Positions 17,855 to 27,867 of a DNA stretch of 64,000 nucleotides are shown one piece after another (the first letter of the stretch is position 1; each line of letters begins with the position of its first letter). Made by a program: the position numbers and the translations under genes. The notes beneath the pieces were generated by a model. That model had not been told where the DNA came from, made no database searches, and was given only the letters and a program-made list of their open reading frames with translations. Source of the DNA: Streptomyces sp. ALI-76-A (lineage in GTDB: Bacteria; Actinomycetota; Actinomycetes; Streptomycetales; Streptomycetaceae); assembly GCF_030287445.1 (NCBI RefSeq), contig NZ_JASVWB010000004.1, forward strand, positions 930,001 to 994,000. Reading direction: 5' to 3'.

Positions 17855-18330
17855 CCGCAATGCTTCAAGAGCTCCGCGACCTGGTCCCGCTGACCATCGA
17901 GGGCGCGGCGGAAAAGTTCGCCGTCCAGGGCTGGACGCCCGGCGGCAAGCCCCGCGACGGCGTGGAGACGTCCTGGCGCAAAGACGGCATCCGAGGATGG
18001 ACCCAAAAATTTCACAGCGGAGCCGTCCGCACTTCCTTCGCCGTCTGGATCCGCGACGTCGACGAGTCCGGCTACTTCGACGACCTGGACGCCGTCTACG
18101 AACAAGGCGAGCAGGAATTTGCCACGTTCCTCCCCGAGATCGAAAACTCCCCGCTCGCCGGCCACCTCGCCCAGACCGAGCTGACGGATGAGGACAAAGA
18201 CGAGTTCATCGCGGCGCGCAAGTGGATCCTTGACGGGCGGACCCTGACCGCCGGTGTCGTACAGCAGGACACCGACCTCCCTGTGATGGTCGTAGTCGTC
18301 CTGGAAGAACCCGCGCCCACCTCAGCGTGA
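17842..18330 (+). CDS. Putative immunity protein for the Rhs tip toxin
   Basis: This is a 162-residue acidic cytosolic protein with no signal peptide. Its ATG lies inside the last codons of the Rhs reading frame, the usual layout of a toxin tip with its cognate immunity gene. The sequence (ETSWRKDGIRGWTQKF, AVWIRDVDESGYFDDLDAVYEQGEQEF) looks like a compact alpha/beta protein, but I cannot name its family. Function is inferred from position and size; direct neutralisation of the nuclease tip is the likely role. Confidence 0.65.
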   Translation: MAAVTAMLQELRDLVPLTIEGAAEKFAVQGWTPGGKPRDGVETSWRKDGIRGWTQKFHSGAVRTSFAVWIRDVDESGYFDDLDAVYEQGEQEFATFLPEIENSPLAGHLAQTELTDEDKDEFIAARKWILDGRTLTAGVVQQDTDLPVMVVVVLEEPAPTSA

Positions 18331-18422
18331 TCCGGGACCCGAGACTCGGATCGCACGATGACTGACACACCTCGCCACCGTCCCCGGTCCGTCCCTGGCG
18401 GACTGAGGACGGGGCGGGGCCG

Positions 18423-18650
18423 GTGGTGCGGACGTGGCCGTGCGCGGACCCGCCGGCGCTGTGGGTGTTCTCCTGCGGGGCGTGGCGGCAGGCGACCGTC
18501 ACCGCCCGCCAGGACCGGCCGGAGGGCCGCATCGTCTGCCAGGTCCTCCCCGACCCCGACGGCTCCGGAATCTCCACCCACCGCTGCTACCCCTGGCCGC
18601 ACCCGGCCCTGCGCGTCGCCCACCGCGGCACCGCGCCACCGAGCCGGGAC
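18423..18650 (+). pseudogene. Small hypothetical fragment
   Basis: From a GTG at 18423 the reading VRTWPCADPPALWVFSCGAW, then QATVTARQDRPEGRIVCQVL and GSGISTHRCYPWPHPALRVAH, looks protein-like, with aromatic residues and conserved-looking Trp/Cys spacing. It then runs into Arg/Pro-rich shadow sequence with no sensible stop. I do not recognise it and it may be a broken gene. Nothing else is seen in 18331-18811. Confidence 0.3.
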
Positions 18651-18811
18651 GCCGGCCGCGGGGGAGGCCTGCCCCGCCCGCCACGTGCTCGACGCTCCCG
18701 CTCAGTCGGACCTGCTGAGACTCCGAAGCACCCAGCTGCCCTGCTGTGGAGGGGGCGGCGTACGCGGCGCGTCAGCGCCAGGTGGATCCGGTGGAATGAT
18801 CTGCGCTTGTT

Positions 18812-18988
18812 CGTGCAGGCGACCACTTCCTCGGTGGCGACGCTGGGGCGCCCGCCGACCCGGCCGCGGGCGCGGGCGGCGGCCAGGCCCTCGTTGGTGC
18901 CGATGACGATGAGCTCGCGGATGAACTCCGCCAGGGCGGCGAAGACATGGAAGACAAGTCGGCCGCCGGGGGTGGTGGTGTCCGGGTT
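18812..18988 (-). mobile_element. Serine-recombinase (resolvase) fragment
   Basis: TTTPGGRLVFHVFAALAEFI then RELIVIGTNEGLAAARARGRVGGRPS is the middle of a Tn3-type resolvase/invertase, from the end of the catalytic domain to the linker before the helix-turn-helix. Both the catalytic serine part and the DNA-binding end are missing. Confidence 0.7.
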
Positions 18989-19002
18989 CACACAGGCCAA
19001 CC

Positions 19003-19124
19003 CTGTCCTGCCTTCCGACGTTGCTGACAGCATTCGAACCGCTCGCGCCAACGGATGGACTCCCGAGAGCTCCGGCTCTCCATTCCATCTCGACCAGTCG
19101 GAGGGCTTCGTCTCCTTCCACTGA
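19003..19124 (+). pseudogene. C-terminal tail of an unknown gene
   Basis: LPSDVADSIRTARANGWTPE then SSGSPFHLDQSEGFVSFH ends in a stop at 19124, and a strong hairpin follows 12 bases later. This combination suggests the genuine 3' end of a lost gene. The family is not recognised. Confidence 0.35.
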
Positions 19125-19136
19125 CTCGCTCCGCGC

Positions 19137-19174
19137 AGAAGGACTCACCGACCGCGTGATCGGTGAGTCCTTCT
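19137..19174. terminator. 15-bp perfect stem hairpin
   Basis: AGAAGGACTCACCGA (19137-19151) pairs perfectly with 19160-19174 across an 8-base loop. It follows the tail of the plus-strand remnant and could also stop transcription arriving from the amidotransferase gene on the other strand. Confidence 0.75.
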
Positions 19175-19261
19175 GCTTTCCGCTCCCCACATTCCCCAGT
19201 TGGTCCACTCCGTGAACCAAATGGGGCGAAGAGCAGCACTGGGGAAAATTCGAGATCGGCA

Positions 19262-19978
19262 TCAACGGCGAGGGGGATCTCGGCCCGCGGCAGCATGAGC
19301 AGGGGCATACCGTGCGGGATGGCCGACACTGATCGCCTCGAGCACACCGTCGGGCGCCACGGCCTCGACACGTACGTCGTCCGGGAGCGCGCAGACCACC
19401 TGAAAGTGCTGGGAGTTGACGGGTACGGCGGTCCCGGCGAGCTCCCCGGGGAGCCCGGCGAGGAGTCCGCCCGGCCGGATGTGCACGGGGTGCGCGTCGG
19501 CCCAACGGTCGCCGCCCGCCGGACGCGGCGTGAAGCGGTGGACGGCGGTCTCGGCGCCCTCGGTGTCCCGCAGCGCCGCCCCGGCCGCCACCCCGATCTC
19601 CTGCATGCCGCGGCAACTGCCGAGCACCGGCAGGTCCGGCAGCTCACGGGCGCGGCGCAGCAGGGCGAGCGCGGCGGCGTCACGGTCGGTGCCGTACTCC
19701 CGCCCCTCGGTCTTCGTGCCGGCCTCCGTGGTGAAACGCGGGTGGACGAAGGAGCCGCTGCCGGGAAGGACCAGCCCGTCGAGGTCGTCCAGGGTCGCGG
19801 CACCGGCCTCGTCGGGCGGGACGACGAGCGGCAGCACGCGCGCGTACCGCAGCAGGCTGTCGGTGAGGACGTCGCTGACCCGGGAGTAACTGGTGCCGTT
19901 GGCGCGCTGCTTGCGGCAGGCCAGGACGCCGACGACCGGGAGGTCCGGCGGATGCGCGGAGTTCACACGGTCCGGCAC
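19262..19978 (-). CDS. Class I glutamine amidotransferase, PuuD-like, C-terminus altered
   Basis: This is a 238-residue protein with the peptidase C26 (gamma-glutamyl-GABA hydrolase) layout: LDGLVLPGSGSFVHPRF, then LPVLGSCRGMQEIGV with nucleophile Cys122, then VNSQHFQVV. The family normally ends with a G-x-Q-x-HPE segment carrying the catalytic His and Glu. Here the sequence changes to an Arg/Pro-rich tail after VLEAISV, so the last 40 residues appear lost by rearrangement near 19320 and activity is doubtful. The GTG start lies six bases after the stop of the ATP-grasp gene, so they were one operon. Confidence 0.6.
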   Translation of the reverse strand: MPDRVNSAHPPDLPVVGVLACRKQRANGTSYSRVSDVLTDSLLRYARVLPLVVPPDEAGAATLDDLDGLVLPGSGSFVHPRFTTEAGTKTEGREYGTDRDAAALALLRRARELPDLPVLGSCRGMQEIGVAAGAALRDTEGAETAVHRFTPRPAGGDRWADAHPVHIRPGGLLAGLPGELAGTAVPVNSQHFQVVCALPDDVRVEAVAPDGVLEAISVGHPARYAPAHAAAGRDPPRR

Positions 19979-19984
19979 GCGGGC

Positions 19985-21162
19985 CTACCGTCCCGCCCGG
20001 TGGCGGAGGTCTTCGAGGATCGCCGGGATCGTGTCCGGGTCCTGTGCCGTCACCACCACGACGACCTCGTCCTCGGGGGAGGGCCACTCGGCGGCGACCC
20101 GTACGGCCGGGTGTTCCCTGAGGCGGGACAGCAGTGCCGGGAGGTCGGCGTCGGCGGGTGCCGGCAGCAGGTGCATCGCCGCGGTGGTCACGAAGGCGGC
20201 GGGGTGCGGCAGTTCGCCGTCCGCCAGGGTCTCGACGAAACGAGCGGTACGGGTCTGCCGCGCCGTCGGTGGCAAGGGGCACGAGGTGGGAGTTGATCAG
20301 GTCGCCGCCGAGCCGTGCGCCGATCTCCAGGACGACGGGGCCCTCGGCGGAGTAGCGCAGGTCCACGTGGAAGCCGCCGGTCTCGATGCCCACGGCGCGC
20401 ACCGCGCGTTCGGCCGCCTCGTGGACCCGCACGAGCTGTTCCGCGGTGAGCGCGGAGGGGACGACCGTGGTGGTCGTACGGAGTTCCCCGGGGGCCAGGT
20501 ACTTGTCGGACACGGCGAGGATCACCACCTCGTTCCCGTGCACCAGCCCGGAGACCGAGTGCTCGCTGCCGTCGACGAGCTCCTCGACGAGGAAGGCGTC
20601 GGAGTCCGCGTAGTTGAGGGACGTCAGCTTCATCAGCTCGTCCGGTTCCGGGTCCGCGTCGAGCACGACGGAACCGCGGCCGCCCGAGGAGTGGGCGAGC
20701 TTGAAGATCAGGGGAAGGCCGAGTTCGCCGACCGCGGCCTTCAGCTCGTCGGCCGTGGTGCCGGTGCGCCAGCGGGGGTTGAGACCGTGCGGTTCCAGTG
20801 CTTGGCGCTGCGCCGCCTTGTCGAGGCACACGGCGGCCGCGGTGACCGAGGGCCCGCGCAGGCCGAGCGCCTGCGACACCCTGGCGGCGATGTCCACGTA
20901 CCGGTCGCCCCAGCACAACACCGCCGCGGGCCGGTGCCCGCCGTCCTGTGCCTGTCGCAGGGCGCGGGCCGCCACGTCCGCGGCGGGCTCCGTCCGGGTG
21001 AAGGCGGCGATCCGGTCGTCGGGCAATCCGAGATGGCCGAGGCCGGTGTCGGAGTGGACGTACACGGCGTGGCCCAACTGTGCGGCGGCGTCGATCTCGG
21101 GCTGCCACTCCAGGGGGGGAGCGGCGCAGGCCGAGGTGGAGGACGGAACGGTCGGGGGCCAT
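19985..21162 (-). pseudogene. ATP-grasp ligase gene with two frameshifts
   Basis: The ATG at 21162 (AGGAAGG upstream) starts MAPDRSVLHLGLRR. The coding then continues in another frame (LEWQPEIDAAAQLGHAVYV...) after a run of seven C (minus strand, 21113-21119), and changes frame once more near 20240 (to RFVETLADGELPHPAAFVTTA). Between these lies a complete ATP-grasp core with KLAHSSGGRGSVVL, FLVEELVDGSEHSVSG and GPVVLEIGARLGGDLIN, the nucleotide and Mg-binding motifs. Without the two indels it would encode about 390 residues. It is either a recent pseudogene or carries sequencing errors, since the first shift is in a homopolymer. Confidence 0.75.
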
Positions 21163-21427
21163 GGGAGGGCCTTCCTGGGTTCGGTGTGCGGGCGGGAGGG
21201 GGGATGGGACGAGAGCGGAGGGTGTCACAGTGCGGCCGCGGCGGGCGCGTGGCGCCGCTGGTACCCCGTACGAATCTTTCGCTCGAAATGCTGGCCGACC
21301 ACCGCATCCGCGTCCAGGGATTTCGGGTTGACCTCGTGCGGCCATGGCCACTCCAGGTCAGCCCTGCCTCTGATGGCCGGCGCGCATACGGGAGACCCCG
21401 GCGGCCCGGGGGGCCGCCGGGGTGCGA

Positions 21428-21604
21428 CGGAGGTGTGAGGAGGTGGCGGGGGAGAAGGGAGACGCCGGCGCGTCCGGCCATGAGACGTTTCTGCAGCGTG
21501 ACGTCGGTGATCCGGCCCTCGTTGACCCCGGAGTCGTAAGGGGTGGCGATCCCCTGGGCGACGGCATGTCGGTTGGAGATCCATACGCCCAGCTTCACGA
21601 TCAC
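21428..21604 (-). mobile_element. ISL3-type transposase C-terminal remnant
   Basis: IATPYDSGVNEGRITDVTLQ then KRLMAGRAGVSLLPRHLL matches the conserved end of ISL3 transposases (normally SSGVNEGRI..KLLKRQMYGRAG..LLR.R.L). About 50 codons remain and no terminal repeats were found. Confidence 0.65.
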
Positions 21605-22199
21605 CGGTTCCCTCTCGCCGTCGATCGCGATCGTTCGCTGTGGCCGCGCGGCACCGGTCGGGCGCCCCCCCCTCCTTCCACTGCGGCGCGGGCAGACCCG
21701 AGGTGACCCTGGGCAAGCCCGTTGTCGGTGGCGGCTGCGTGGTGGTCAGTTGTGGGATGGTGACCACCACGATGGTGGTGACCACTGCGGCGACATTCGC
21801 CGTTGACCTGCACCCGCCGCGGGCAACCCGCCTCGGTGCCGGTCTGGGACCGTGTGCCGGGCAGTATCATGCCGCAGCCGGTGCGGCATTTCAGTGGCGC
21901 GGGGGCTGCTCTCTCATGGCCTCGGCCATCTGCAAAATGTCGTATCGGCACCGCGGGCTGGTCGGGCAGCGGTGAGGGGCTCACGTGCAACGGGTCTGGC
22001 ACCTGCATCAAGGTGCCGGACAACATCATGAGCGGCATGAAGTCGATCAGCGTCTCGATGGACTCGCAGTTCCGTGCCGCCCAAGCCGCACTGGCGGCGA
22101 GAACAGGCCCAGGGCGAATCGGAACTGAACTGGTCAGTTCCATTGACGCGCTCCTGGCTGAAACCTATCTTTCGATCATAGTTCGCAGTACCGCACGTT
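21605..22199. other. Gap without a supported gene
   Basis: No reading frame here has protein-like composition with a start signal. A GGTGGTCA/TGACCACC dyad occurs near 21742-21783. The right end, up to 22199, is A/T-richer and probably promoter DNA for the degraded gene that follows. Confidence 0.4.
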
Positions 22200-22215
22200 G
22201 TTCGAAATATCGGAC
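22200..22215 (+). promoter_or_regulatory. Operator-like motif, copy 1
   Basis: GTTCGAAATATCGGAC is 14/16 identical to the element upstream of araB (23019-23034). It stands just before the degraded carbohydrate-binding gene, which suggests common control of both by one sugar-responsive repressor. Confidence 0.55.
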
Positions 22216-22238
22216 TGCGGCCGTCGAAGGGGGCAGCA

Positions 22239-22920
22239 CATGTTCCGCACCCGCCACTGGTCCACCGTTCCACGCTCTGGCGAAGCCTCCGGCAGGAGAC
22301 CGGCGACATCTACGGCTGTCGGCCCGCTCTTCACATCCCGGACCCTCGCTACCCGAGGCGCCGGTGCCCTGGTCCTGGACTCCGGTGACAGGGCCGCCTT
22401 CGACGTGTTCGCCCCGGCCGACGGCTACTGCACCGTGCACGCCGACTACGCCTCCACCGCGAGCAGCGCGCTCGGACTGGACGGCGACACCGCGCTGCCG
22501 TTGGCCTCCACCAGTGGCAGCCTGACGGACAAGGCCCTGAAGCTGTACCTGTCGTCGGGCGACAACCGCATCACCGCCGCCGGCCCGTCTGGCGGCAGCC
22601 TCACCCTGCGCGACCTGCGTGTCACCAGCGGCATCGACGCCACGGGTGCCACGACCTGCCAGGCCGAGGCCGCCACCCAAGCCGGAGCCGCGGCTGTCGC
22701 CAACGACACCTGGGCCTCCGGCGGCACGTACGTGGGCAGTATCGGCAACGGCTTGGGTCAACGCCCTCACCTTCCAGGTGAACGCCCCTGCGGCCGGGCG
22801 CTACGTGATGAAACGTGCGCTACGCCAACAACCAGGTCTCCGGGTCCGGCAACTGCAACCTTCAGTACCTCCTCCGCCTCCGCACCCGACATCGACAAGG
22901 TGACCGCCGCGCCGCTCAGT
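22239..22920 (+). pseudogene. Broken secreted glycoside-hydrolase/CBM protein
   Basis: One frame gives LVLDSGDRAAFDVFAPADGY through TTCQAEAATQAGAAAVANDT to WASGGTYVGSIGNG. A second gives ALTFQVNAPAAGRYVMK and a third MRYANNQVSGSGNCNLQ. Joined, they are the CBM35-like carbohydrate-binding end of a secreted hydrolase. At least two frameshifts (near 22755 and 22815) and the absence of a signal peptide or catalytic domain show it is dead. Its place before araBAD and the shared operator suggest it once acted on arabinose-containing polymers. Confidence 0.6.
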
Positions 22921-23018
22921 GGCTGACTCGCCGCCGGCCGGGGTCTGGCGCAGACCCCGGGCCAACTTCCCAGCTTTCCAGATCTCAGCTTTCCCCCTTG
23001 TCCAGAAAATCGAACGAC

Positions 23019-23034
23019 GTACGAAATATCGAAC
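23019..23034 (+). promoter_or_regulatory. Operator-like motif upstream of araB, copy 2
   Basis: GTACGAAATATCGAAC is an imperfect palindrome whose mismatches are all A/T exchanges. It ends 13 bases before the araB start, overlapping the expected promoter or leader, as for a LacI/GntR-type repressor site. No repressor gene lies next to it. Confidence 0.55.
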
Positions 23035-23047
23035 GGAAGGGCGACAG

Positions 23048-24730
23048 ATGGTGAACGCCGAACACGCGGAACAGCCGCAGTCCGACACCTACGTCATCGG
23101 AGTCGACTACGGGACGCTGTCCGGACGGGCCGTCGTGGTTCGCGTGTCCGACGGCACCGAACTCGCCTCAGCCGACCACCCCTACACCCACGCCGTCCTC
23201 GACCGGGAGCTGCCCGACGGGACCCCGCTGCCGCCCGACTGGGCCCTGCAGGTGCCCTCGGACTACATCGACGTCCTGCGTATCGCCGTACCCGAGGCGC
23301 TGGCCCGGGCCGGTGTGCGGCCGGAGCAGGTCATCGGGATCGGTACGGACTTCACCGCCTGCACGGTCCTGCCGGTGCTCGCCGACGGCACCCCGCTGTG
23401 CGAACTGCCGCACCTCACCGGCCGCCGGCACGCCTACGTCAAGCTGTGGCGCCACCACGCGGCGCAGGCCCAGGCCGACCGGATCACCGACCTGGCCGCA
23501 GAGCGCAAGGAGCCGTGGCTGAAGCGGTACGGCGGGAAGATCTCCTCGGAGTGGGAGTTCGCCAAGGCACTGCAACTGCTGGAGGAGGACCCGGAGCTCT
23601 ACGAGCTGACCGACCGCTGGATCGAGGCCGCCGACTGGATCGTGTGGCGGCTGTCCGGCACCTACGTCCGCAACGCCTGCACCGCCGGTTACAAGGGCCA
23701 GTACCAGGACGGCACCTACCCTTCCTCCGAGTACCTCGCCGCGCTCAATCCCGGCTTCGCCGACTTCGTGACCACCAAGCTGGACCACCCCATCGGTCAA
23801 CTGGGCGACCTGGCAGGCACGTTGACGGCCGAGGCCGCCGCGTGGACGGGTCTTCCCGAAGGGATCGCGGTCTGCGTCGGCAACGTCGACGCCCATGTGA
23901 CGGCGCCCGCCGCCACGGCCGTCGAACCGGGCCGGATGGTGGCCATCATGGGCACCTCGACCTGCCACGTCATGAGCTCGGACCAGTGGGCCGAGGTCCC
24001 GGGCATGTGCGGCGTCGTCGACGGCGGCATCCTGCCCGGCCTGTGGGGCTACGAGGCCGGGCAGAGCGGCGTCGGCGACATCTTCGGCTGGTTCATCCGC
24101 ACCGGCTTCGCCGAGTCGTACGCCAAGGAGGCCGCCGCGCTCGGACGGAACGCACACGAACACCTGACGGCACTCGCGGCCGAACAGCAGATCGGCCAGC
24201 ACGGACTGATCGCTCTGGACTGGCAGAGCGGCAACCGCAGCGTCCTGGTCGACCACGACCTCAGCGGAGTCCTGGTGGGCCTGACCCTGTCCACCCTCCC
24301 GGAGGACGTCTACCGGGCGCTGCTGGAAGCCACCGCCTTCGGCACCCGCACCATCATCGAGACATTCGAGACCGCGGGCGTGCCGGTCCACGAACTGATC
24401 ATCGCGGGCGGCCTGACGAAGAACGCGCTGCTCATGCAGATCTACGCCGACGTCACCCGCCGACCCCTCGGCGTGATCGACTCCGCCCAGGGGCCTGCTC
24501 TCGGCTCGGCGATGCACGCGGCGGTCGCGGCGGGGGCGTACCCGGACATCCGGGCCGCCGCCCGGGCCATGGGCAAGGCGCGCGCGGGCGTCTACCAGCC
24601 CGACCCGGAGCGGGCCGCGGCCTACGACCGGCTGTTCGCCGAATACCAGCTCCTGCACGACTACTTCGGGCGCGGCGCCAACGAGGTCATGCACCGACTG
24701 CGCCGGATCCGCGCCGAGGCGTCCGCCTGA
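23048..24730 (+). CDS. araB: Ribulokinase
   Basis: This is a 560-residue FGGY-family kinase that phosphorylates L-ribulose with ATP in L-arabinose breakdown. The N-terminal phosphate loop is [16 protein letters not shown] (about residues 16-31). [21 protein letters not shown] and the Gly-rich ATP site [20 protein letters not shown] (about 455-474) are typical of bacterial AraB, as is the length. The ATG at 23048 has GGAAGG eight bases upstream. It is the first gene of araB-araA-araD, and the operator-like palindrome just before it probably mediates arabinose control. Confidence 0.95.
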   Translation: MVNAEHAEQPQSDTYVIGVDYGTLSGRAVVVRVSDGTELASADHPYTHAVLDRELPDGTPLPPDWALQVPSDYIDVLRIAVPEALARAGVRPEQVIGIGTDFTACTVLPVLADGTPLCELPHLTGRRHAYVKLWRHHAAQAQADRITDLAAERKEPWLKRYGGKISSEWEFAKALQLLEEDPELYELTDRWIEAADWIVWRLSGTYVRNACTAGYKGQYQDGTYPSSEYLAALNPGFADFVTTKLDHPIGQLGDLAGTLTAEAAAWTGLPEGIAVCVGNVDAHVTAPAATAVEPGRMVAIMGTSTCHVMSSDQWAEVPGMCGVVDGGILPGLWGYEAGQSGVGDIFGWFIRTGFAESYAKEAAALGRNAHEHLTALAAEQQIGQHGLIALDWQSGNRSVLVDHDLSGVLVGLTLSTLPEDVYRALLEATAFGTRTIIETFETAGVPVHELIIAGGLTKNALLMQIYADVTRRPLGVIDSAQGPALGSAMHAAVAAGAYPDIRAAARAMGKARAGVYQPDPERAAAYDRLFAEYQLLHDYFGRGANEVMHRLRRIRAEASA

Positions 24731-24794
24731 GCGACTCCCTGTGCCCGACGGCCCCCGCCTCATCGGTGGTCGTCACCCTGAAAGGAAAACCCTC

Positions 24795-26312
24795 ATGAAC
24801 ACCAGCACCATCCCCTACCTCGAGCACGAGGTCTGGTTCCTCACCGGAAGCCAGGGCCTGTACGGCGACGACGTCCTGCGTCAGGTCGCCGACCAGTCCC
24901 GGAGCATCTCCGAGACCCTCGGCCGCCCCGGCAAGCTGCCGGTCAGGATCGTGTGGAAGCCGGTCCTCACCAACGCCGAGTCGATCCGGCGGATCTGCCA
25001 GGAGGCGAGCGCCTCCGACACCTGCGTGGGCGTGATCGCGTGGATGCACACCTTCTCACCCGCCAAGATGTGGATCGGCGGACTCAGCGTCCTGGACCGG
25101 CCGCTGCTGCACCTGCACACCCAGTACAACCTGTCGCTGCCCTGGCCGAGCATCGACATGGACTTCATGAACCTCAACCAGGCCGCCCACGGCGACCGCG
25201 AGTTCGGCCACATCGAGTCCCGTGTGGGCATCGACCGCAAGATCGTCGCCGGGCACGCCACCGACCCGCGAGTCATCCGACGCGTTGCGGCCTGGGCCCG
25301 CGCCGCCGTCGGCCGCCACACCTCGCGCGGCCTGCGCCTCGCCCGCTTCGGCGACAATATGCGCGACGTCGCGGTGACCGAGGGCGACAAGGTCGAGGCT
25401 CAGCTGCGGTTCGGCTTCTCCGTGAACACCTACGCCGTCAACGACCTGGTGGCCGTCGTCGACGCCGTCGAGGACAAGGCGGCCGCCGAACTCGCCGACG
25501 AGTACGTCGAGTCGTACGACGTCGTCGCGGCGCTGCGCCCCGGCGGCATCCGCCACGACTCCCTCCTCTACGCGGCGCGTATCGAGGTCGGCCTGCGGAC
25601 CTTCCTCACCGAGGGCGGCTTCACCGCCTTCACCACCAACTTCGAGGACCTCGGCGGCCTGCGCCAACTGCCCGGCCTCGCCGTCCAGCGGCTGATGGCC
25701 GACGGTTACGGATTCGGCGGCGAAGGCGACTGGAAGACCTCCGCGCTGCTGCGCACGATGAAGGTCATGGGCGCCGGGCTGCCCGGCGGCACCTCCTTCA
25801 TGGAGGACTACACCTACCACCTCGGCCCCGGCACCCCGCGCGTCCTCGGCGCCCACATGCTGGAGGTCTGCCCCTCCATCGCATCCGACCGCCCCCGCTG
25901 CGAGATCCATCCCCTCTCCATCGGCGGCCGCGAGGACCCCGTCCGCCTGGTCTTCGACGCGGCGCCCGGAAAAGCGGTCGTCGTCGGCCTCTCCGACCTC
26001 GGCGACCGGTTCCGGCTGACCGCCAACGCCGTGGACGTCATCAGTCCCAGCGAGCCGCTGCACCGCCTGCCGGTGGCCCGCGCCGTGTGGAAGCCCCGCC
26101 CCTCTCTTGCGGAGTCCGCCGAGAGCTGGCTTCTCGCCGGCGCCCCGCACCACACCGTGCTCAGCTCGGCCGTCGACATCGAGACACTCACCGACTACGC
26201 CGCCATGACCGGCGTCGAGCTACTCACCATCGACGAGACCACCAGCATCGAGCAGTTCGCCAAGGAAGTCCGCTGGAACGCCGCCTACCACCGCCTCGCC
26301 CAGGCCCTGTGA
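24795..26312 (+). CDS. araA: L-arabinose isomerase
   Basis: This is a 505-residue cytosolic isomerase converting L-arabinose to L-ribulose with Mn(II). Signature stretches are [20 protein letters not shown] at the N-terminus, the hexose/pentose-binding [42 protein letters not shown] with the catalytic Glu, and [12 protein letters not shown]. The C-terminal metal His is in [11 protein letters not shown]. Length is standard. AAAGGA lies eight bases before the ATG. The gene sits 64 bases after araB. Confidence 0.96.
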   Translation: MNTSTIPYLEHEVWFLTGSQGLYGDDVLRQVADQSRSISETLGRPGKLPVRIVWKPVLTNAESIRRICQEASASDTCVGVIAWMHTFSPAKMWIGGLSVLDRPLLHLHTQYNLSLPWPSIDMDFMNLNQAAHGDREFGHIESRVGIDRKIVAGHATDPRVIRRVAAWARAAVGRHTSRGLRLARFGDNMRDVAVTEGDKVEAQLRFGFSVNTYAVNDLVAVVDAVEDKAAAELADEYVESYDVVAALRPGGIRHDSLLYAARIEVGLRTFLTEGGFTAFTTNFEDLGGLRQLPGLAVQRLMADGYGFGGEGDWKTSALLRTMKVMGAGLPGGTSFMEDYTYHLGPGTPRVLGAHMLEVCPSIASDRPRCEIHPLSIGGREDPVRLVFDAAPGKAVVVGLSDLGDRFRLTANAVDVISPSEPLHRLPVARAVWKPRPSLAESAESWLLAGAPHHTVLSSAVDIETLTDYAAMTGVELLTIDETTSIEQFAKEVRWNAAYHRLAQAL

Positions 26313-26361
26313 CAGCGGTGCAGCCCAAGAACCGGATCCGTATCCAAGGAGACGACGACCG

Positions 26362-27087
26362 ATGACCGTACGAGTCCGCGACGGCCTGCGCCAAGAGGTG
26401 CTGAACGCGAACCTGGCCATCCCTCAGGTCGGCCTGGCGACGCTGACCTGGGGCAATGTGAGCGGCGTCGACCGTGAGGCGGGCGTCTTCGTCATCAAGC
26501 CCTCCGGCGTGCCCTACGAGGATCTCGCCCTCGACCACCTGGTGACCGTCCGCCTGTCCGACGGCGAGGTGGTCGACGGAGACCTGCGCCCCTCCACCGA
26601 CACCGAGACCCACCGCTGCCTCTACCTGGCCTTCCCCTCCATCGGCGGCGTCACCCACACCCATTCCACCCACGCCGTCGCCTTCGCCCAGGCCCGCCTG
26701 GAGATACCGGTGCTGGGGACCACCCACGCCGACACCTTCAACGGCCCCATCCCCTGCACCCCCGACCTCACCGCCGAGCAGTGCGCGAAGGACTACGAGT
26801 ACAACACCGGCCGCGTGATCGTGGACATGCTTAAGGAGGACGACCAGAAGGCCGTGGAGGTACCCGCGGCCATGGTCGCGGGCCACGGCCCGTTCACCTG
26901 GGGCGCCACCGCCCGCAAGTCCCTCGAACACGCCATCATCTGCGAGGCCGTCGCCGACATCGCCCTTCACACCCTGGCCCTGTCTCCGACCGCCCCGCCG
27001 CCCCCGCACCTCCTCAACCGCCACTACACCCGCAAACACGGCCCCGACGCCTACTACGGCAACCCCACTCCCGCACCGGCCGGATGA
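26362..27087 (+). CDS. araD: L-ribulose-5-phosphate 4-epimerase
   Basis: This is a 241-residue class II aldolase/epimerase-family enzyme that makes D-xylulose 5-phosphate. The family motifs are present: TWGNVSG (about residues 29-35), KPSGVPYEDL, the substrate-binding DTETHRCLYLAFP, the zinc-binding HTHSTHA (His pair near 95-97) and MVAGHGPFTWG with the third His (near 171). It closes the arabinose operon, 49 bases after araA, and is followed by a strong hairpin. Confidence 0.95.
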   Translation: MTVRVRDGLRQEVLNANLAIPQVGLATLTWGNVSGVDREAGVFVIKPSGVPYEDLALDHLVTVRLSDGEVVDGDLRPSTDTETHRCLYLAFPSIGGVTHTHSTHAVAFAQARLEIPVLGTTHADTFNGPIPCTPDLTAEQCAKDYEYNTGRVIVDMLKEDDQKAVEVPAAMVAGHGPFTWGATARKSLEHAIICEAVADIALHTLALSPTAPPPPHLLNRHYTRKHGPDAYYGNPTPAPAG

Positions 27088-27170
27088 GCGCAGCGGCCGT
27101 CCCCGCACGCCGGCGGACGTCGTCCGTCCTCGCCGCGGTCCCGCACCGATCGTCCGGCAGGCCCTGTACG

Positions 27171-27243
27171 TGAACCGCTCCGGGTCTGATGGAGGCTCGA
27201 TCCTCCCAGGGAAACGAGCCTCCATCAGACCCGGAGCGGTTCA
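27171..27243 (+). terminator. 29-bp perfect stem terminator of the ara operon
   Basis: Bases 27171-27199 are perfectly complementary to 27215-27243 with a 15-base loop, 83 bases after the araD stop. This is one of the longest perfect stems in the window. It should stop transcription in both directions. Confidence 0.85.
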
Positions 27244-27332
27244 TTCGAGTGCTGCCCGGTCAACACCGGCCCTCGACTCGTTGACCGTGATCACAGCGGG
27301 GCACAGATTCCGTGCGGCGCCACCAGCAGTGC

Positions 27333-27674
27333 GTGGCAAGACTGCTCGCCGAACGCGCCGGAGCCTGCGCGTTGGATGCACCTCGTGGTGGACGGGCCCT
27401 GGGCTGACGCTGATCGTGCGGGAGCTGCTGACCGGCCCGAAACGCTTCCGAGCTGCGCGCCGCGCTACCCGGGATCAGCCCCAAGACCCTGTACTCAAGG
27501 CTGCGGCGATTCGTCCTCACCGGGCTGGTCACCCGCACCGCCTACCCGGAGATCCCACCCCACGTGGAGTACCAACTCACCCCGGCAGACGCACGACGTG
27601 AGGTCGTACTGGCCACCATGGGCGCCTGGGCCGAACAAGACCTTCCCCGCACTGGAACTCTTCAGAGTTCTTGA
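27333..27674 (+). pseudogene. Broken HxlR-family regulator
   Basis: VARLLAERAGACALDA, then one frame over GLTLIVRELLTGPKRF, then ELRAALPGISPKTLYSRLRRF with LVTRTAYPEIPPHVEYQLTP and [10 protein letters not shown], form a complete HxlR winged-helix protein of about 110 residues split by two frameshifts (near 27390 and 27445). It is a recent loss because all blocks remain in order. Confidence 0.7.
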
Positions 27675-27717
27675 CGCCGGTGGATGCTAAGCGGCGTCCG
27701 TGGACGCTCAAGTCGGT

Positions 27718-27765
27718 TCATTTGTCTTCCCCTGGTGTCGGTCATTTGCCTTCCCCTGGTGTCGG
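27718..27765. repeat. Two-copy 24-bp tandem repeat
   Basis: TCATTTGYCTTCCCCTGGTG (plus TCGG) occurs at 27718-27741 and directly again at 27742-27765 with one T/C difference. Confidence 0.8.
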
Positions 27766-27867
27766 TTCGAGGTCTGGCAGGGGCTTTCATGCCGTCCGGA
27801 CGCCGCCCGGACTCACTGCTTGTTCCGGAGCCCGCACCGCAGCGAGTGTCCTTCCGTCGACGAACCA

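Noticed and set aside
27171..27243. Inverted repeats of an insertion sequence.
   Set aside because: The arms are separated by only 15 bases with no coding content; a terminator after araD explains them.
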